A stretch of DNA of 64,000 nucleotides from Erpetoichthys calabaricus. Lineage: Eukaryota; Chordata; Cladistia; Polypteriformes; Polypteridae. The stretch spans positions 69,042,688-69,106,687 of the forward strand of contig NC_041401.2 of assembly GCF_900747795.2 (NCBI RefSeq), written 5' to 3'. Numbering within the stretch: position 1 is the first letter of the stretch; every line of letters starts with the position of its first letter. The position numbers and the translations under genes were made by a program. The notes under the pieces were generated by a model. That model saw only the letters and a list, made by a program, of their open reading frames with translations, did no database searches and was not told the origin of the DNA. Shown in pieces: positions 34,165 to 45,118 of the stretch.

Positions 34165-34824
34165 CTAAAAAAAAAAGCAAACAGATATGATTGTTGTTTT
34201 CAAACAGCATAAGGGACTATAATCTTTGAAACGTCACTGATTAAAATGTCTCATGTTTGGAAAAATGCACTGGTGGAAAAATAATTATTCGGAATATTAG
34301 TCGTAGTCTATACATACACACAATAAACAACCCCAAAAGTTAAATTAAACTGTAAGCACTTGATCTATCAGCTTATCAGCTGTTTAATTCCAGTGGGATT
34401 TAAAGGTTTCCACTGCTGTATTACATATCTGTTATTGTTATTAAAGATATCGGCGTAACCTTCACAGCTCACCAGGCTTGCTGGACAACGATCCCTGCAT
34501 ATCATAATCATCTCTAATACCAAATAATCTTTGAAAATACCTTAATCCTGGTGTCAAATCCAAATTCTTGGAGAAATACTTTCTTTTTTTTTTACTCCAG
34601 ATGTGGTTCCATTGTTTAATCTAAAATTGATACAAATGTATGCTTATTTATTATTAGACAAAAGTTCTACATATTTGGCCTTTCATATAGGCCTGTGGGA
34701 TCAGCTTACCAAATATCCGATATTTAATCAGATAGCCGTCGGAAAAGCTTTCACTGAACTCTGTGCTTTAGGACATGGCCATCGCCAAACAAGATGACAA
34801 ATATTTCTATTTTTGTGAGACTTG

Positions 34825-34990
34825 AAACAGAATGTGGCCCAGTCGCTACCACAGGACACTGGGTTCAAATGCCACCCTGATCACTATGCCCGTGTCCACT
34901 TTGGGTTTTCTCAGGCCCTACTTACACTCAAAAGCACAGGTAGGAAAGGCTGACGGCCAACTATAAATTGTCATGGTGTGGGTAAGTGTG
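34825..34990 (+). repeat. Old SINE fragment (plus)
   Basis: tRNA-like head remnant 'gtggcccagtcgctacc..ggacactgggttcaaatgcc' and part of the body; diverged. Confidence 0.5.
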
Positions 34991-35192
34991 ACTAGAATTG
35001 AACTGAACATGAATTGGAATTTTTAGGAAATGGAAGAATGGACAGACAACTAGGAACTGACCGACACAGACATGAGGGCAAGAACTTCAAGACAAGAACA
35101 CGAGCCTACAGAGGGGAATTACATGTGAACAAAAGTATCCAGAAATTCTCAACCATGTACAGTACTACTCTTACAGTTAAACAACTGAAATA

Positions 35193-36822
35193 CAGTGTGA
35201 ATAAAAAGTACTCACCCCTTGGACATTTTCACATTTTATTGTTATACAACATTGAATTGAATTTGGCCTTTTTACATTGAACAAGAAAAAAAGAGTGTTT
35301 AATGTCAAAGTGAAAACAGGTCTCTACAAAGTGATCTAAATTAATCACAAATATAGGACAGAAAAGAATTCTATACATGTAGGTACTCACCCTCTTCAAG
35401 TCCGTATTTAGTAGATTCACTTGAGGCGGCCATGACAGTCTTGAGTCTGTGCGCCGGTCTCTGTCAGTTTTGCACATCTTGACGCTGACATTTTTTCCCA
35501 TTCTTCTTGGCAGAACTGCTCAGGCTCTGTCATTGTCATGTGAGTCATAAGTGAACAACTTTTGTCAAGTCCAGAGACAAATTGTCAATCGGATTGAGAT
35601 CTGGTCTGACTCCGCCACTCCAGTTCTGTTAAAGCCATTCTGGGGTTATTGTCTTGCTGGAAACCAAATCTTCTCCCAAGGCGCAGGTTTCTTGCAGACC
35701 ACATCAGGTTTTCTTCAAGGATTTCTTTGTATTCTGTTGCATTTATTTTCCCCTTCACCTGCACAAGCCACCCATAGGCTGCTGCAGAGAAGGACCCCCA
35801 TAGTGTGATGCTGCCATCACCAGGCTTCATGGTGAGGATGGTGTGTGTTAAATAATGTGCAGTGTTTGGCTTACTCCAGACATGGCATTTGGTCTGATAG
35901 CCCATAGAACCTCCTTGCAGCTGATTTCAGAGTCCCTCATGTGCCTTCTGGTAAACTCTCCCTGAGATGACTTGTTCCTAGACCTCACCTCCCACCAATC
36001 CCCCCACAAATTGTGGCTTTCATTTGCCACTCAGCCATAAAGCTGTGACTGGTGAAGCACCCAGGCATGTTGTTGTCCGCACAGTCAGTCCGATCTCTGT
36101 CACTGTAGCTTGTAAGTCCTTTAGAGTTCTCATGGTTCTCTTGGTGGCCTCCCTCACTAGTTGTCTTCTTACACAATCGCTCAGTTTTTGTGGACAGTCT
36201 GCTCTGTTCAGGTTTACTTTATTTGTTTCTTAATGACTGATTGACTGGACTCCCAAGGGATATTCAGTGACTTGAACGTTTTCTTGTCTCCATTCCCTGA
36301 CTTGTGCTTGTTGATTGGACTTGTCTTTTCTCCTCATTGTGTAGGTCAGGCCACCATACTGACTCACCACAAGTTGGACCTTCCTGATATGGAGCATTTC
36401 TACTAAAATAAATCGAAACCCCAGACAGATGATCTCCATTGAACTAATTATGGGGCATCTAAAACCAATTGGCCACACCAGTGATGGTTTAGGTGGGTCA
36501 TATTATACTTGCCTGCTGTGGGCTGTCGCCCTGCCCGGGGATTTGTTCCTGCCTTGTGCCCTGTGTTGGCTGGGATTGGCTCCAGCAGACCCCCGTGACC
36601 CTATGTTAGGAAATAGCAGGTTGGATGATGGCTGACTGGCTGACATTATATTTGCGCAAACAATTATTTTAGGATTTATATTTGTTTAATTTAGATCACC
36701 TTGCAGAGATTTATTTTCACTTTGGCAATAAAGACTCTTTTTCTGTTGATCAGTGTCAAAGATGCCAAATGAAATCAATAAAGCGTGAAAATGTCCAAGT
36801 GGTTGAATACTTTTTACAGCAC
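35193..36822 (-). mobile_element. Tc1-like transposon, decayed
   Basis: Inverted repeats (left cagtgtgaataaaaagtact, right gtgctgtaaaaagtattc on the minus strand) lie at TA sites. Minus-strand transposase pieces include KPGDGSITLWGSFSAAAYG, then KGKINATEYKEILEENLM and RLGRRFGFQQDNNP. A truncated SINE (36513-36644) is inserted. Multiple frameshifts; not functional. Confidence 0.85.
36513..36644 (+). repeat. Truncated SINE in Tc1
   Basis: SINE 3' half (gggattggctccagcag onwards), 5'-truncated. It is flanked by attatacttgc on the left and attatatttgc on the right, an 11-bp duplication with one mismatch. Confidence 0.85.
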
Positions 36823-37082
36823 TACAAATGCAACAGAAACAAGCAGGTGTTCTGTACAAGATGATATCTCTACAAAGAAAAGGGGAAAGAATGAGACTTT
36901 ACATTTAAACAACATAAGCTGTGTGCATTTTGATTACAAGTTAAATAATCCTGACAATCACCTTTATTGGTTTTAAGGTCCAGCATTTTTATTGAATCAC
37001 AATAAATTCACACCATATAACAGCAGGATTAAATAAAAAACATATACAATAAAAACAGAGAAAAACTTCATGCAAAATACCA

Positions 37083-39800
37083 AAGCAAAGCAAGTTTATT
37101 TATATAGCACATTTCGTATTTTTACACAATTTAAAGTGCTTTACATAATAAAAAGATACAACCAAATGATAATTTAGAAAGACAGTAAAATTACAGAAAG
37201 TTAAAACAATACCTAAACTTAAGAAAATAAAATAATGACGCAGCTGCGTTATATTTCAGTAATGCACCAGAATCAGTCAAATGCACAGGAAGACAAAAAT
37301 GTTTTTAATTTTGATTTGAACATTTCTACTGTTGGGGCTTCTCTAACATGTTTTGGCAGATTGTTCCATTTTTGTGTTGCATGACGGCTAACAGCCATTT
37401 CTCCTTCTGTAGTTCTCCCTCTGGGTATAGCCTGCTGTCCGGCCCCTAAGGATCTAAGAGGTCTATTGGGTCAACAGACATTTAGCATTTCTGTGATGTA
37501 TGCTGGTCCTAAGCCGTTTAGTGATTTATCTACTTTTGGTGAATAGCTCAGCTACGAATTTCACTGGGTTTGGACTTTCACGATTCTCTGGGAGACCTTC
37601 GATTCTAATTTTATTCCTTCTGTATCCATCTTCCAGTGCAGCAAGTCTGTCTCCGAGTTTTTTGCTTTGGGAATTTGCAGCCGTTGCTTTCCAGTCAGCA
37701 GTACATGCCAGATGTTCGGCTGTTTCAGTTCGAGTCGTGAATGTTTGCTTAACGTCTTCCAACTCATCGCCAAGTGCTGTCAGTTTTTTTCTCAAACTTA
37801 GACGCATTTTCCCAAATTTGTTCCTCAGTTTTTTCTAGCATACCTTTAAGGGCTGCCTCAAATCGATTATTTACACGTACCTCCAGGTCTTTAATATCCT
37901 TCCACAGCTTCTCGTTTTTCTTGAGTATATCATTTATTTCTTTCTTTATATCTTTTTTTGAGGTTCTTTATGTCTTGAGCAGTGGCCATTGCACTGATGA
38001 TTACCTTCAGTTCGGACAGATCGTTTCGGCCTTCGCGTTCTGCAGGTGAAACGGCAAGCCCCGTTACAACCGATGCTCCCGGCTCGCGAGGAATAGATGA
38101 AAACGCGTAAGGCAAGGCCATTTCCAGTTTCAATGGATCTTCTGGAATCGACGAGCTATCGTGACTTGCATCACTTGCACATTCGCTCTCAACTGGATAC
38201 GATGCGGCGGCCCGGGGTCCTGGCAGATCTGCGCTTTCGCCCGTCTGTTCCAGGTCAGTCTCTGTAAGGCCCTACTTGAGCTTGGACTTGGACTTGATGC
38301 CTGGCTAGGCTTGGGTGTAGCTTTGTTTTTCTTGTTGAGCCACTTTCTTACCGCTCATGTTTATATATGCTTGCATAAACTGTAATAGAACCTCCTCGAG
38401 TTGGGGAAATACAGGATACCACGGGATGCTAAAAAATATGAGAAAAATTAACACCGCTGCTAACGGAGTTCCGCTTCAGACGTCCATCTCCCGTAACGGA
38501 CGAGGCCAAAAGTGATTTATATACTAAGACCAGTATAATAAAATCAGTCATGTAGCTAACTGGAAGCAAATGTAGTGATGTCAATACTGGAGTAATGTGT
38601 GTTTTAGTCAGCAGCCTTCTGAACAAGCTGCAATTTTTTGAGACTATTTTTTCGGTAGGCCTGAGGAAAGGCCATTGTGCTAATCTAATCTGCTAAACAC
38701 AAAGGCATAGATACGTTTCTGCAAGTCTGTTTTTGAAATCAAACCTCTGATGTTGGAAATGTTTTTCAGATGATAGAATGAAGATTCAGCTACTGCTTTA
38801 ATCTACTTATACTGAAACTAAGATCTGCATCCAGAAGTACCCCAAGATTTTTGACTTGGTTTTCAGCCTTTAGTGCCTTGGACTCTGAATAAGAAGTAAG
38901 TTTAAGGCTTTCCTGTTTATTGTCCAATAGTATAATTTCAGTTTTATCTTTGTTTAATTGAAGGGAATTGTGCTGCATCCACATGTTAATTAGCTGTAGG
39001 CAATCACACAATGAATCAAAAGAACTGAAATTATTTGGAGAAAGAGGTGAATAAATCTGGATATGGTCCACATTGCTGTGGTAATTAATCTTGTCGACCA
39101 AATGGGAGCATGTCGAAGTTAAATAGAAGAGGACCCAAAATAGATCCTTGTGGTATTCCATGTTATTTCTGCCTGCTTAGACTGATAATTTCCAGTTGCA
39201 ACAAAGTAATCCCTGCCTTTTAGATACGACTTACACCACCTGAGAGCTGCTCCGGATAATCCTGCCCAGTTTTCAAGCCTTTCTAAAAGTATTCCAAAGG
39301 CAGCACTGAGGTTGAGCAGTACCAGAACTGTTATTTTTCCAGAATCTGTATATGCGTGAACATCATTTAAAACTTTAATAAGTGCTGTCTCTGTGCTATG
39401 ATGATGGCGGAAGGCAGACTGTAAATCATCAAGGCAGCTATTGGAGTTTGTTGAGTTGTGAGAAGACAGCTTTTTCAATAATCTTACCTATAAAGGGAAG
39501 ATGTGAAATGGGTCTGTAGTTATTAAGTACTGTACTTCTTTAAAAGGGGCTTAATAAGAGCAGTCGTCAATGCTTTAGGAAATATTCCAGTTTTGATTTA
39601 TGCATTTACTATTTGCAGGAAGTCTGCTGCTATAATACCAAAAACAATTTTTAAAAAGCCTGTAGGCAAAATAGCGAGAGTGCAGGTAGAGGATTTTAAA
39701 CACTGCACAATCTCCTGAAGAGTATTGGTGTCAACATCTTCAAATTCAGACAAAGTGGGCATGTTCATCCTAATTAATGCTACAGATATATGTTCGCCTA
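37083..39800 (-). mobile_element. L2-clade LINE, 5'-truncated, with L1 insertion
   Basis: Minus-strand reverse transcriptase: LQSAFRHHHSTETALIKVL, then VLLNLSAAFGILLERL (39119-39478), and MWMQHNSLQLNKDKTEIILL (38790-39161). THITPVLTSLHLLPVSY (38429-38626) is followed, beyond the inserted L1 piece, by a C-terminus at 37260-37525. The 3' tail is at 37083-37150 with gtgctatataaataaac. All are landmarks of L2. Only frame-broken pieces survive. Confidence 0.85.
37530..38510 (-). mobile_element. L1-clade 5' fragment (ORF1) inserted in the L2
   Basis: Minus-strand L1-type ORF1. It starts near 38357 (MSGKKVAQQEKQS), has an acidic N-terminal part and a coiled coil (KKLTALGDELEDVKQTF, then SKKLGDRLAALEDGYRRNKI), then RIEGLPENRESPNPVKFVAEL, the start of the RNA-binding domain, where it breaks off. 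A GC-richer leader of about 150 bp precedes it. The 10-bp sequence agtgatttat flanks the fragment (37520-37529, 38511-38520), so it inserted as a unit into the L2. There is no poly(A) tail and the 3' portion is absent. Confidence 0.8.
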
Positions 39801-39954
39801 AATTGAATTTATGGCTGATATAATATTTCCAATTTTGTAGCAGAAAAATGACACAAACTTATCACAATTTGCCTTGTTACCCAGTGCTTCTGGGACAGAC
39901 TCTGCTCCCCCATGGTGACCCGGAATTGAATAATGTTATGGTAAGACGCAAGAA

Positions 39955-40110
39955 TAGCGGTTAGCAAAGTGGCTAAGACTGTAGCCTCACAGCCTGTGGG
40001 TCTGGGACTGTGCAGACTTGGAATATTCACCTCCTATTTGTGTGGATTTTTCAGACAAGCGATGCTTGAAGTGAACTCGGCTGGAGAGAAGGCGGCAGTC
40101 TGATCAATGC
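39955..40110 (+). repeat. Old SINE head fragment (plus)
   Basis: 'agcggttagcaaagtggctaag..gcctcacagcctgtgggtc' resembles the tRNA-like head; diverged. Confidence 0.45.
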
Positions 40111-40560
40111 GAATAGACTGTGAATATTCACCACTGTCTTTAAGTGGCTTTGTTTTTTAATGTACAATAACGTATGGAAACAACTACAACCAGCATGCAG
40201 AGTGGCGCAGAGTGTCACCACTGGCATCATTTCAAGCACATAATGGCATGCAGAGTGAATTGTATTAATCTGTGACATATTCTGCTTTTCTCGTGTTTTA
40301 TTACAATCTTGCAACAAACAAAAAATATTAACTTGTATATATAAGGAGCCAGTTACTAGTTATACTGTGAAAATGGTTACAATTTACACCTTAGAAATCA
40401 CAAAACAGGAACAGCGCACAACTCTTATTTGAAAATGTTCAGATATCATTACTGCATTGTTTTGTTTTTATTGAGCCCTTTATAAATCTCTTCAAGAGCA
40501 AATGTACTTTTTGAGATTGTCAGCTATTTTTTAACTTAAGGTATTTTATGTTGAAAATGC
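40111..40560. other. Intergenic, nothing identified
   Basis: AT-rich, no family recognised. Confidence 0.4.
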
Positions 40561-40561
40561 A

Positions 40562-41722
40562 GTATCTGCCAGTCAGCCACAACATTAACACCACTGGCAG
40601 GTGAAGTGACAATTGACTATCGCCATTAACATGGCACCTGTCAAGGCATGGGGGATTAGGCAGCGAGTGAATAGTCAGATCTTGAAGGTGATGTGCTGGA
40701 AGCAGGAAAACTGAGCAAGCATCAGGATCTGAGCGACTTTGACTAGGGCCAAACTGTGATGGCCAGACGACTGGGTGAGAGCAGCTCCAAAACAGCAAGT
40801 CCTGTGGGGTGTTCATGGTATACAGTGGTTAATACCTACCAAAAGTGGCCCAAGGAAGGACAACCAGTGAACCGGCAGGAGGGTAAAGGGGGCCCAAGGC
40901 TCAATGATGCACGTAGGGAGTGAAGGCTGGCCTGTCTGGTCCAATCCCACAGAAGAGCTACTGTGGCACAAATTGCTGAAAAACAATGCTGGCCATGTTG
41001 TCCAGATACTCAGTGTATTGCAGCTTGCTGCATACGGAGCTGCATAGCCACAGTCTGGTTGGAGCTCCCATGCTGACCCCCTCTCCACGACTGAAAGTGC
41101 CTACCGTGGGCACTTGGGCATCACAACTGGACCATGGAGCAATGGAAGAAGATGGCCTGGCCTGATGAATCACATTTTCTATAAGATCATGTGGATGGAT
41201 GTGTGCATGGCATCATTTACCTGGGGAAGAGATGGCAGCAGGATGCAGTAGGGGAAGTCGGTGGATGCAGCGTGATGCTCTGAGCAATGTTCTCCTGGAA
41301 AACTTTGGGTCCTGACATTCATGTACTGTAGATGTCACATTTTGACATGTACCAACTACCTAAAGATTGTTGCTGACCATGTACACCCCCATCATGGAAA
41401 CAGTATTCCCGGGTGGCAGTGACCTCTTTCAGTAGGATAAGGCACTTTGCTACACTGCAAAAATTGTTCAGGAAAAGTTTATGGAACATGACAAAAAAAG
41501 TTCAAGGTGTTGACTTGGCCTTCAAATTTCCCAGATCTCAATTGGATTGAGCATCTGTGGGATATACTGGAAAAACAAGTCTGATCCACAGAGGCTTCAC
41601 CTTGCAACTTACAGGACCTAAAGGATCTGCGGCTAACATCTTGATGCCAGCACAGGTCACCTTCAGAGGTCTTGTCTCAACAGGTCAGACATGTTGTGGC
41701 TGAACAGTCTATGGAAACTAAA
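40562..41722 (+). mobile_element. Tc1-like transposon, decayed
   Basis: Inverted repeats cagtcagccacaacatta (left) and cagccacaacatgtctgac (right, reverse complement) enclose a plus-strand transposase that is broken throughout. The DDE C-terminal region is recognisable around 41530-41580 (ttggattgagcatctgtggg, encoding .WIEHLW). It is a different Tc1 family from the others here. Confidence 0.75.
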
Positions 41723-41934
41723 CATTGTTAATTTCTGAAATTATTAGCTGTAATGAAAAAGTAACTGCTATTTAATGTAAAAAAGAATATAAAATAACAC
41801 GTCAAAGAAAATTATTCAAAAAGCAAAAAAAAATTATCATTCACTACAGCCTTTAACAAACTTTTCTTCAACTGCCATTATTGGGCTACATGACAATTTA
41901 AAATTGCACTGCTTTATTAATAGATAAATAAATA

Positions 41935-42065
41935 AATCCCTCCATTTTGTAAATGGCTTATGCGGTTTAAAGCCACGGGAGCTGACGCCCAGCTTGAGAA
42001 CACTCGGTATAATCCAACCCTGGAATGGATGCCAGTGCAGCTCTTTCTCACACACACACACACGC
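41935..42065 (-). repeat. Old SINE fragment (minus)
   Basis: 'aatccctccattttgtaaatgg', 'gagctgacgcccagcttgag' and 'cctggaatggatgccagtgc' followed by (CA)n suggest the 3' half of a diverged SINE. Confidence 0.45.
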
Positions 42066-42227
42066 ATATTGTATAGATTATTAAAATATATTAGCTACAT
42101 TGAACAGAAAGAGAAATAAATTAGGGAAACAAAAAAATCTATATTCAGGTGCTAACAGCACCATGTAAATCTCAGCAGGAGACACGTGCTTTAGTGCTCA
42201 ATTTTCTTTTAGGTGTTTTTAACGTTT

Positions 42228-42292
42228 TGACTAGCGCTTTGAGTACTGAGAAAAGTGCTATATAAATGTAATGAATTATTATTATTATTAAG
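42228..42292 (+). repeat. LINE/SINE 3' tail (L2-type)
   Basis: 'agcgctttgagtactgagaa' and 'gtgctatataaatgtaatg' with (ATT)n, as at 9120-9198. Confidence 0.6.
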
Positions 42293-42589
42293 TATTTATT
42301 TATTTTATAATTTATTTACTTGTTTCAGAAAAAGCAATGAACATTTATACATGAATCAATGGAAAAACACAAGTTTATTGAAAAATACCGTTTAAAGCTC
42401 AGCACATAAAGCATACTAAAAATATTTCATGAACATTTATTTTTAAATGTTTTTAATCCAGCCATCCATTTTCAAAAGTATGTAATCCAATAATAGAGGC
42501 ATGGTGTATACTGCAGGGGCAGGCCTTCTTTCATGTCAAGTCTAATGCTAGTTTAAAAACATCTACATACACACACCATGACAAAGGCG

Positions 42590-42970
42590 ACAAAACACTC
42601 AAACAGGGAAAAAAAAGGCATTTAGAGCAGCAAAGTGAAAACGAAAAGGAGGAGAAAAACTGAAAAAAAATTGATAAAAAAGTAAATGAAGTAAAGAACA
42701 AAAATGGAAAAGGTGTTTGAAGACTAGGAGGAGAAAAAAGAAACTCAAGGAATAAAAATGGATGAAAGGGGAATTGAAATTAAGATAGAAGAAGATGAAA
42801 TGCAGCATACTGTAAAAGAGCAAAGAAGAAATGACACAAAGGAAAAAGCAAACATGAAACATGGAATGAACCAAACGCACCATAACTGCTTGACAAACAA
42901 CACGAAAAGGAGCTTCGTAGAAGTGAATTCAACAGAGGTCAAGTGGAAGAAAGATAAATGCAAATAAACC
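42590..42970. other. Purine-rich strand-asymmetric stretch
   Basis: About 380 bases in which the plus strand is dominated by A and G. It gives long but low-complexity frames on both strands (K/E-rich plus, F/S-rich minus). No domain, so not annotated as a gene. Confidence 0.6.
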
Positions 42971-43015
42971 TGTAAACATGCAAGGTTACAGAGTAGTTGA
43001 GTTGTGCTCCCAACA

Positions 43016-43580
43016 CTGGGCTGCCAGATTTCCAGAATTACAAATCAGGACATCCACCATTTTGAGCGATCAAAAAAAAAAAAATGTTAAAGAACTAAGG
43101 GAAGACAAAAAATACACAATTTTAATTAAATTATAGATATATAAGAATGTATAATCTAAACATACATGAATATGTAAATAAGTACATATATAGAACAGAA
43201 CATATATAAAATAGTCACAGAATGATCACAATAGTACACTTTGAATGATCATTCGCCACAAACATACGATGACACGAGCACATGACGTACATGAACACAC
43301 ATGATTCAAACACTCAGATTCAGCTGACAGTTACACATTTTATTTATAAAAGGTGGTACAACCAGGCAGTCTAGAAAATTTAGGGAGAATCATTAACTAG
43401 ATATTCAATATAAAAATTGAATCAAGATTTTTTTTTTTTCCTACATACAATTTTTGTTCACTCGGGATTTTCAGAGGCAATGCGGGCCTCAGGATTTGTC
43501 TGTTTAGATTTAGGTTTCTTTATTTAGTCATGTTTACACTCGGGACAGTCCTGCTTAAATCGGGACGTCTGGCAACCCTG
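43016..43580. mobile_element. Non-autonomous hAT-like MITE
   Basis: The ends CTGGGCTGCCAGA and, from the right, CAGGGTTGCCAGACG are imperfect inverted repeats. They are flanked by tcccaaca (43008-43015) and tcctaaca (43581-43588), an 8-bp duplication with one mismatch. The 565 bp inside are AT-rich and non-coding, with subterminal 'gggac' style motifs near the right end. Confidence 0.7.
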
Positions 43581-44044
43581 TCCTAACAGGACAAGGATAA
43601 TGAGAGAAAATCTTGTGTAAAATAGTCTGTAAAGATTAGTATTTTTTTTGCTCTTTTGGTTTAAATATAGAACATTATTATATTATTATGTAAAGAAGGC
43701 GACAAATACATATATGAATATGAATAAATTTTATCTGTGATATTTATTACACAAAACTCAGTTAAAAGTCCATGGTGTTTGTGTTTATAACAGTTTTAAG
43801 ATACTGGCTTACCGGTAATTTATTTTTACATGAATGTTTGCAGGAAAAAGAAGAGTGTGTGTATTTTAAAAAAGAAAGAATTACATTTTGCTATAATTGA
43901 GTGTGAAGGTGTTTTTTTAAGGTAATGTCAAAAACAGATTAGTTGAACTTTTAAAAATAGTGGATCTGAAAATAGATTATAGATATGGTCTAGTCGTAAA
44001 AAAGCAATCTGACTAAACAGTAAGGACAGACACTGGAAAAGTGA

Positions 44045-45118
44045 TTTTCAGTAAGTTGTTTTATTGATTTTTGAGATAACAAAACAAAAAAGAATTTACA
44101 CTGTATATGCTCATGTAAAGATAGACAGGCATTTTTCTTTCAGTTAGTAACTAAGGGGATTTCACAACTATACAAATCTGGAAATACTCGTAATTAAATT
44201 GGGAAAAACTAAAGCATACATAGTATAATTTATGAATTTACAGTCCCAATAGCAACACATTCCGAGTCTGACACAATTAAAGTTATTTGGGTAAACAAGA
44301 TTTACAAATATGTATATTGGTAGATTTCTAGTTGACAAAATGTGTCAAGGTCACTGAAATACCACCTTAAGAGGAAAGCAATGTCTTGGGAAAAACATTC
44401 AAAGACTTGAAACAAAAATAAATTAATTAAAACAATGACACTGGCCAGATGTTCTTAAGAGGTTAAGCCCTTGATTGAACATTGAGCAAATTGTAAAAGA
44501 CTCTCAAAAAGTAACCAAAATATAATCCCCTCACTTGTGAATATTGTAGCTTGGTAAGCAAATTACAGTCACATCTGGCTTCTGCTTTAATCTAATGATA
44601 CATAAAATACCATCATATTGAGAATGACAACAATAACATAATTTACAAAAGATTATTGGTAGTTTTCAGTCCTGGTAAATACAGCTTTAAGCAGACTAAT
44701 AGTTGCCAATCATAAACTTGTAGCATCTCGGGGTATTGGAAATTAAATGACCTGCACAGGGTTAACATAAATGAGTGATCAGCAGCCCTGTATGAGGACA
44801 AACGTGATCCTCAGGAACTGTAATATTAAAGTTAAGCACTGTAAACAAAATAAATTTTATTATAAATACATTTAATTGTTGCTTTATTACAATATATAAT
44901 AGCCACACTTGGCATTTCACTGCCAATTCAACAAAAGAATTTGCAAATTATTTTAAATTACCTATATTACCACGAATTGAAGAAAACAAATACAGCAAGA
45001 TTTTTTAAAGAAACATGTCCCTTTTCCAAGCAAGATTTTGCTGTATTACTCCAAATAAAACAGAACTTGTAATGACAAGAGATGTCACAATGCAATGAGG
45101 TCCTGAAAGACTTCCTGG
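44045..45118 (-). other. tmem199: tmem199 3' UTR (probable)
   Basis: Unique AT-rich sequence downstream of the tmem199 stop. On the minus strand CAATAAAACA lies at about 44057-44066, a good poly(A) signal, giving a 3' UTR of roughly 1.07 kb. Other TTTATT (plus strand) sites are available, so the end is uncertain. Confidence 0.45.

Noticed and set aside
34601-34797. Plus-strand open stretch after a strong acceptor-like tttttttttactccag
   Set aside because: 65 open codons after an acceptor, but no recognisable protein, no neighbouring exon, and AT-rich composition; weaker than the minus-strand exon at 34048.
42599-42967. Long frames on both strands
   Set aside because: Produced by purine/pyrimidine bias; low-complexity peptides with no family match.
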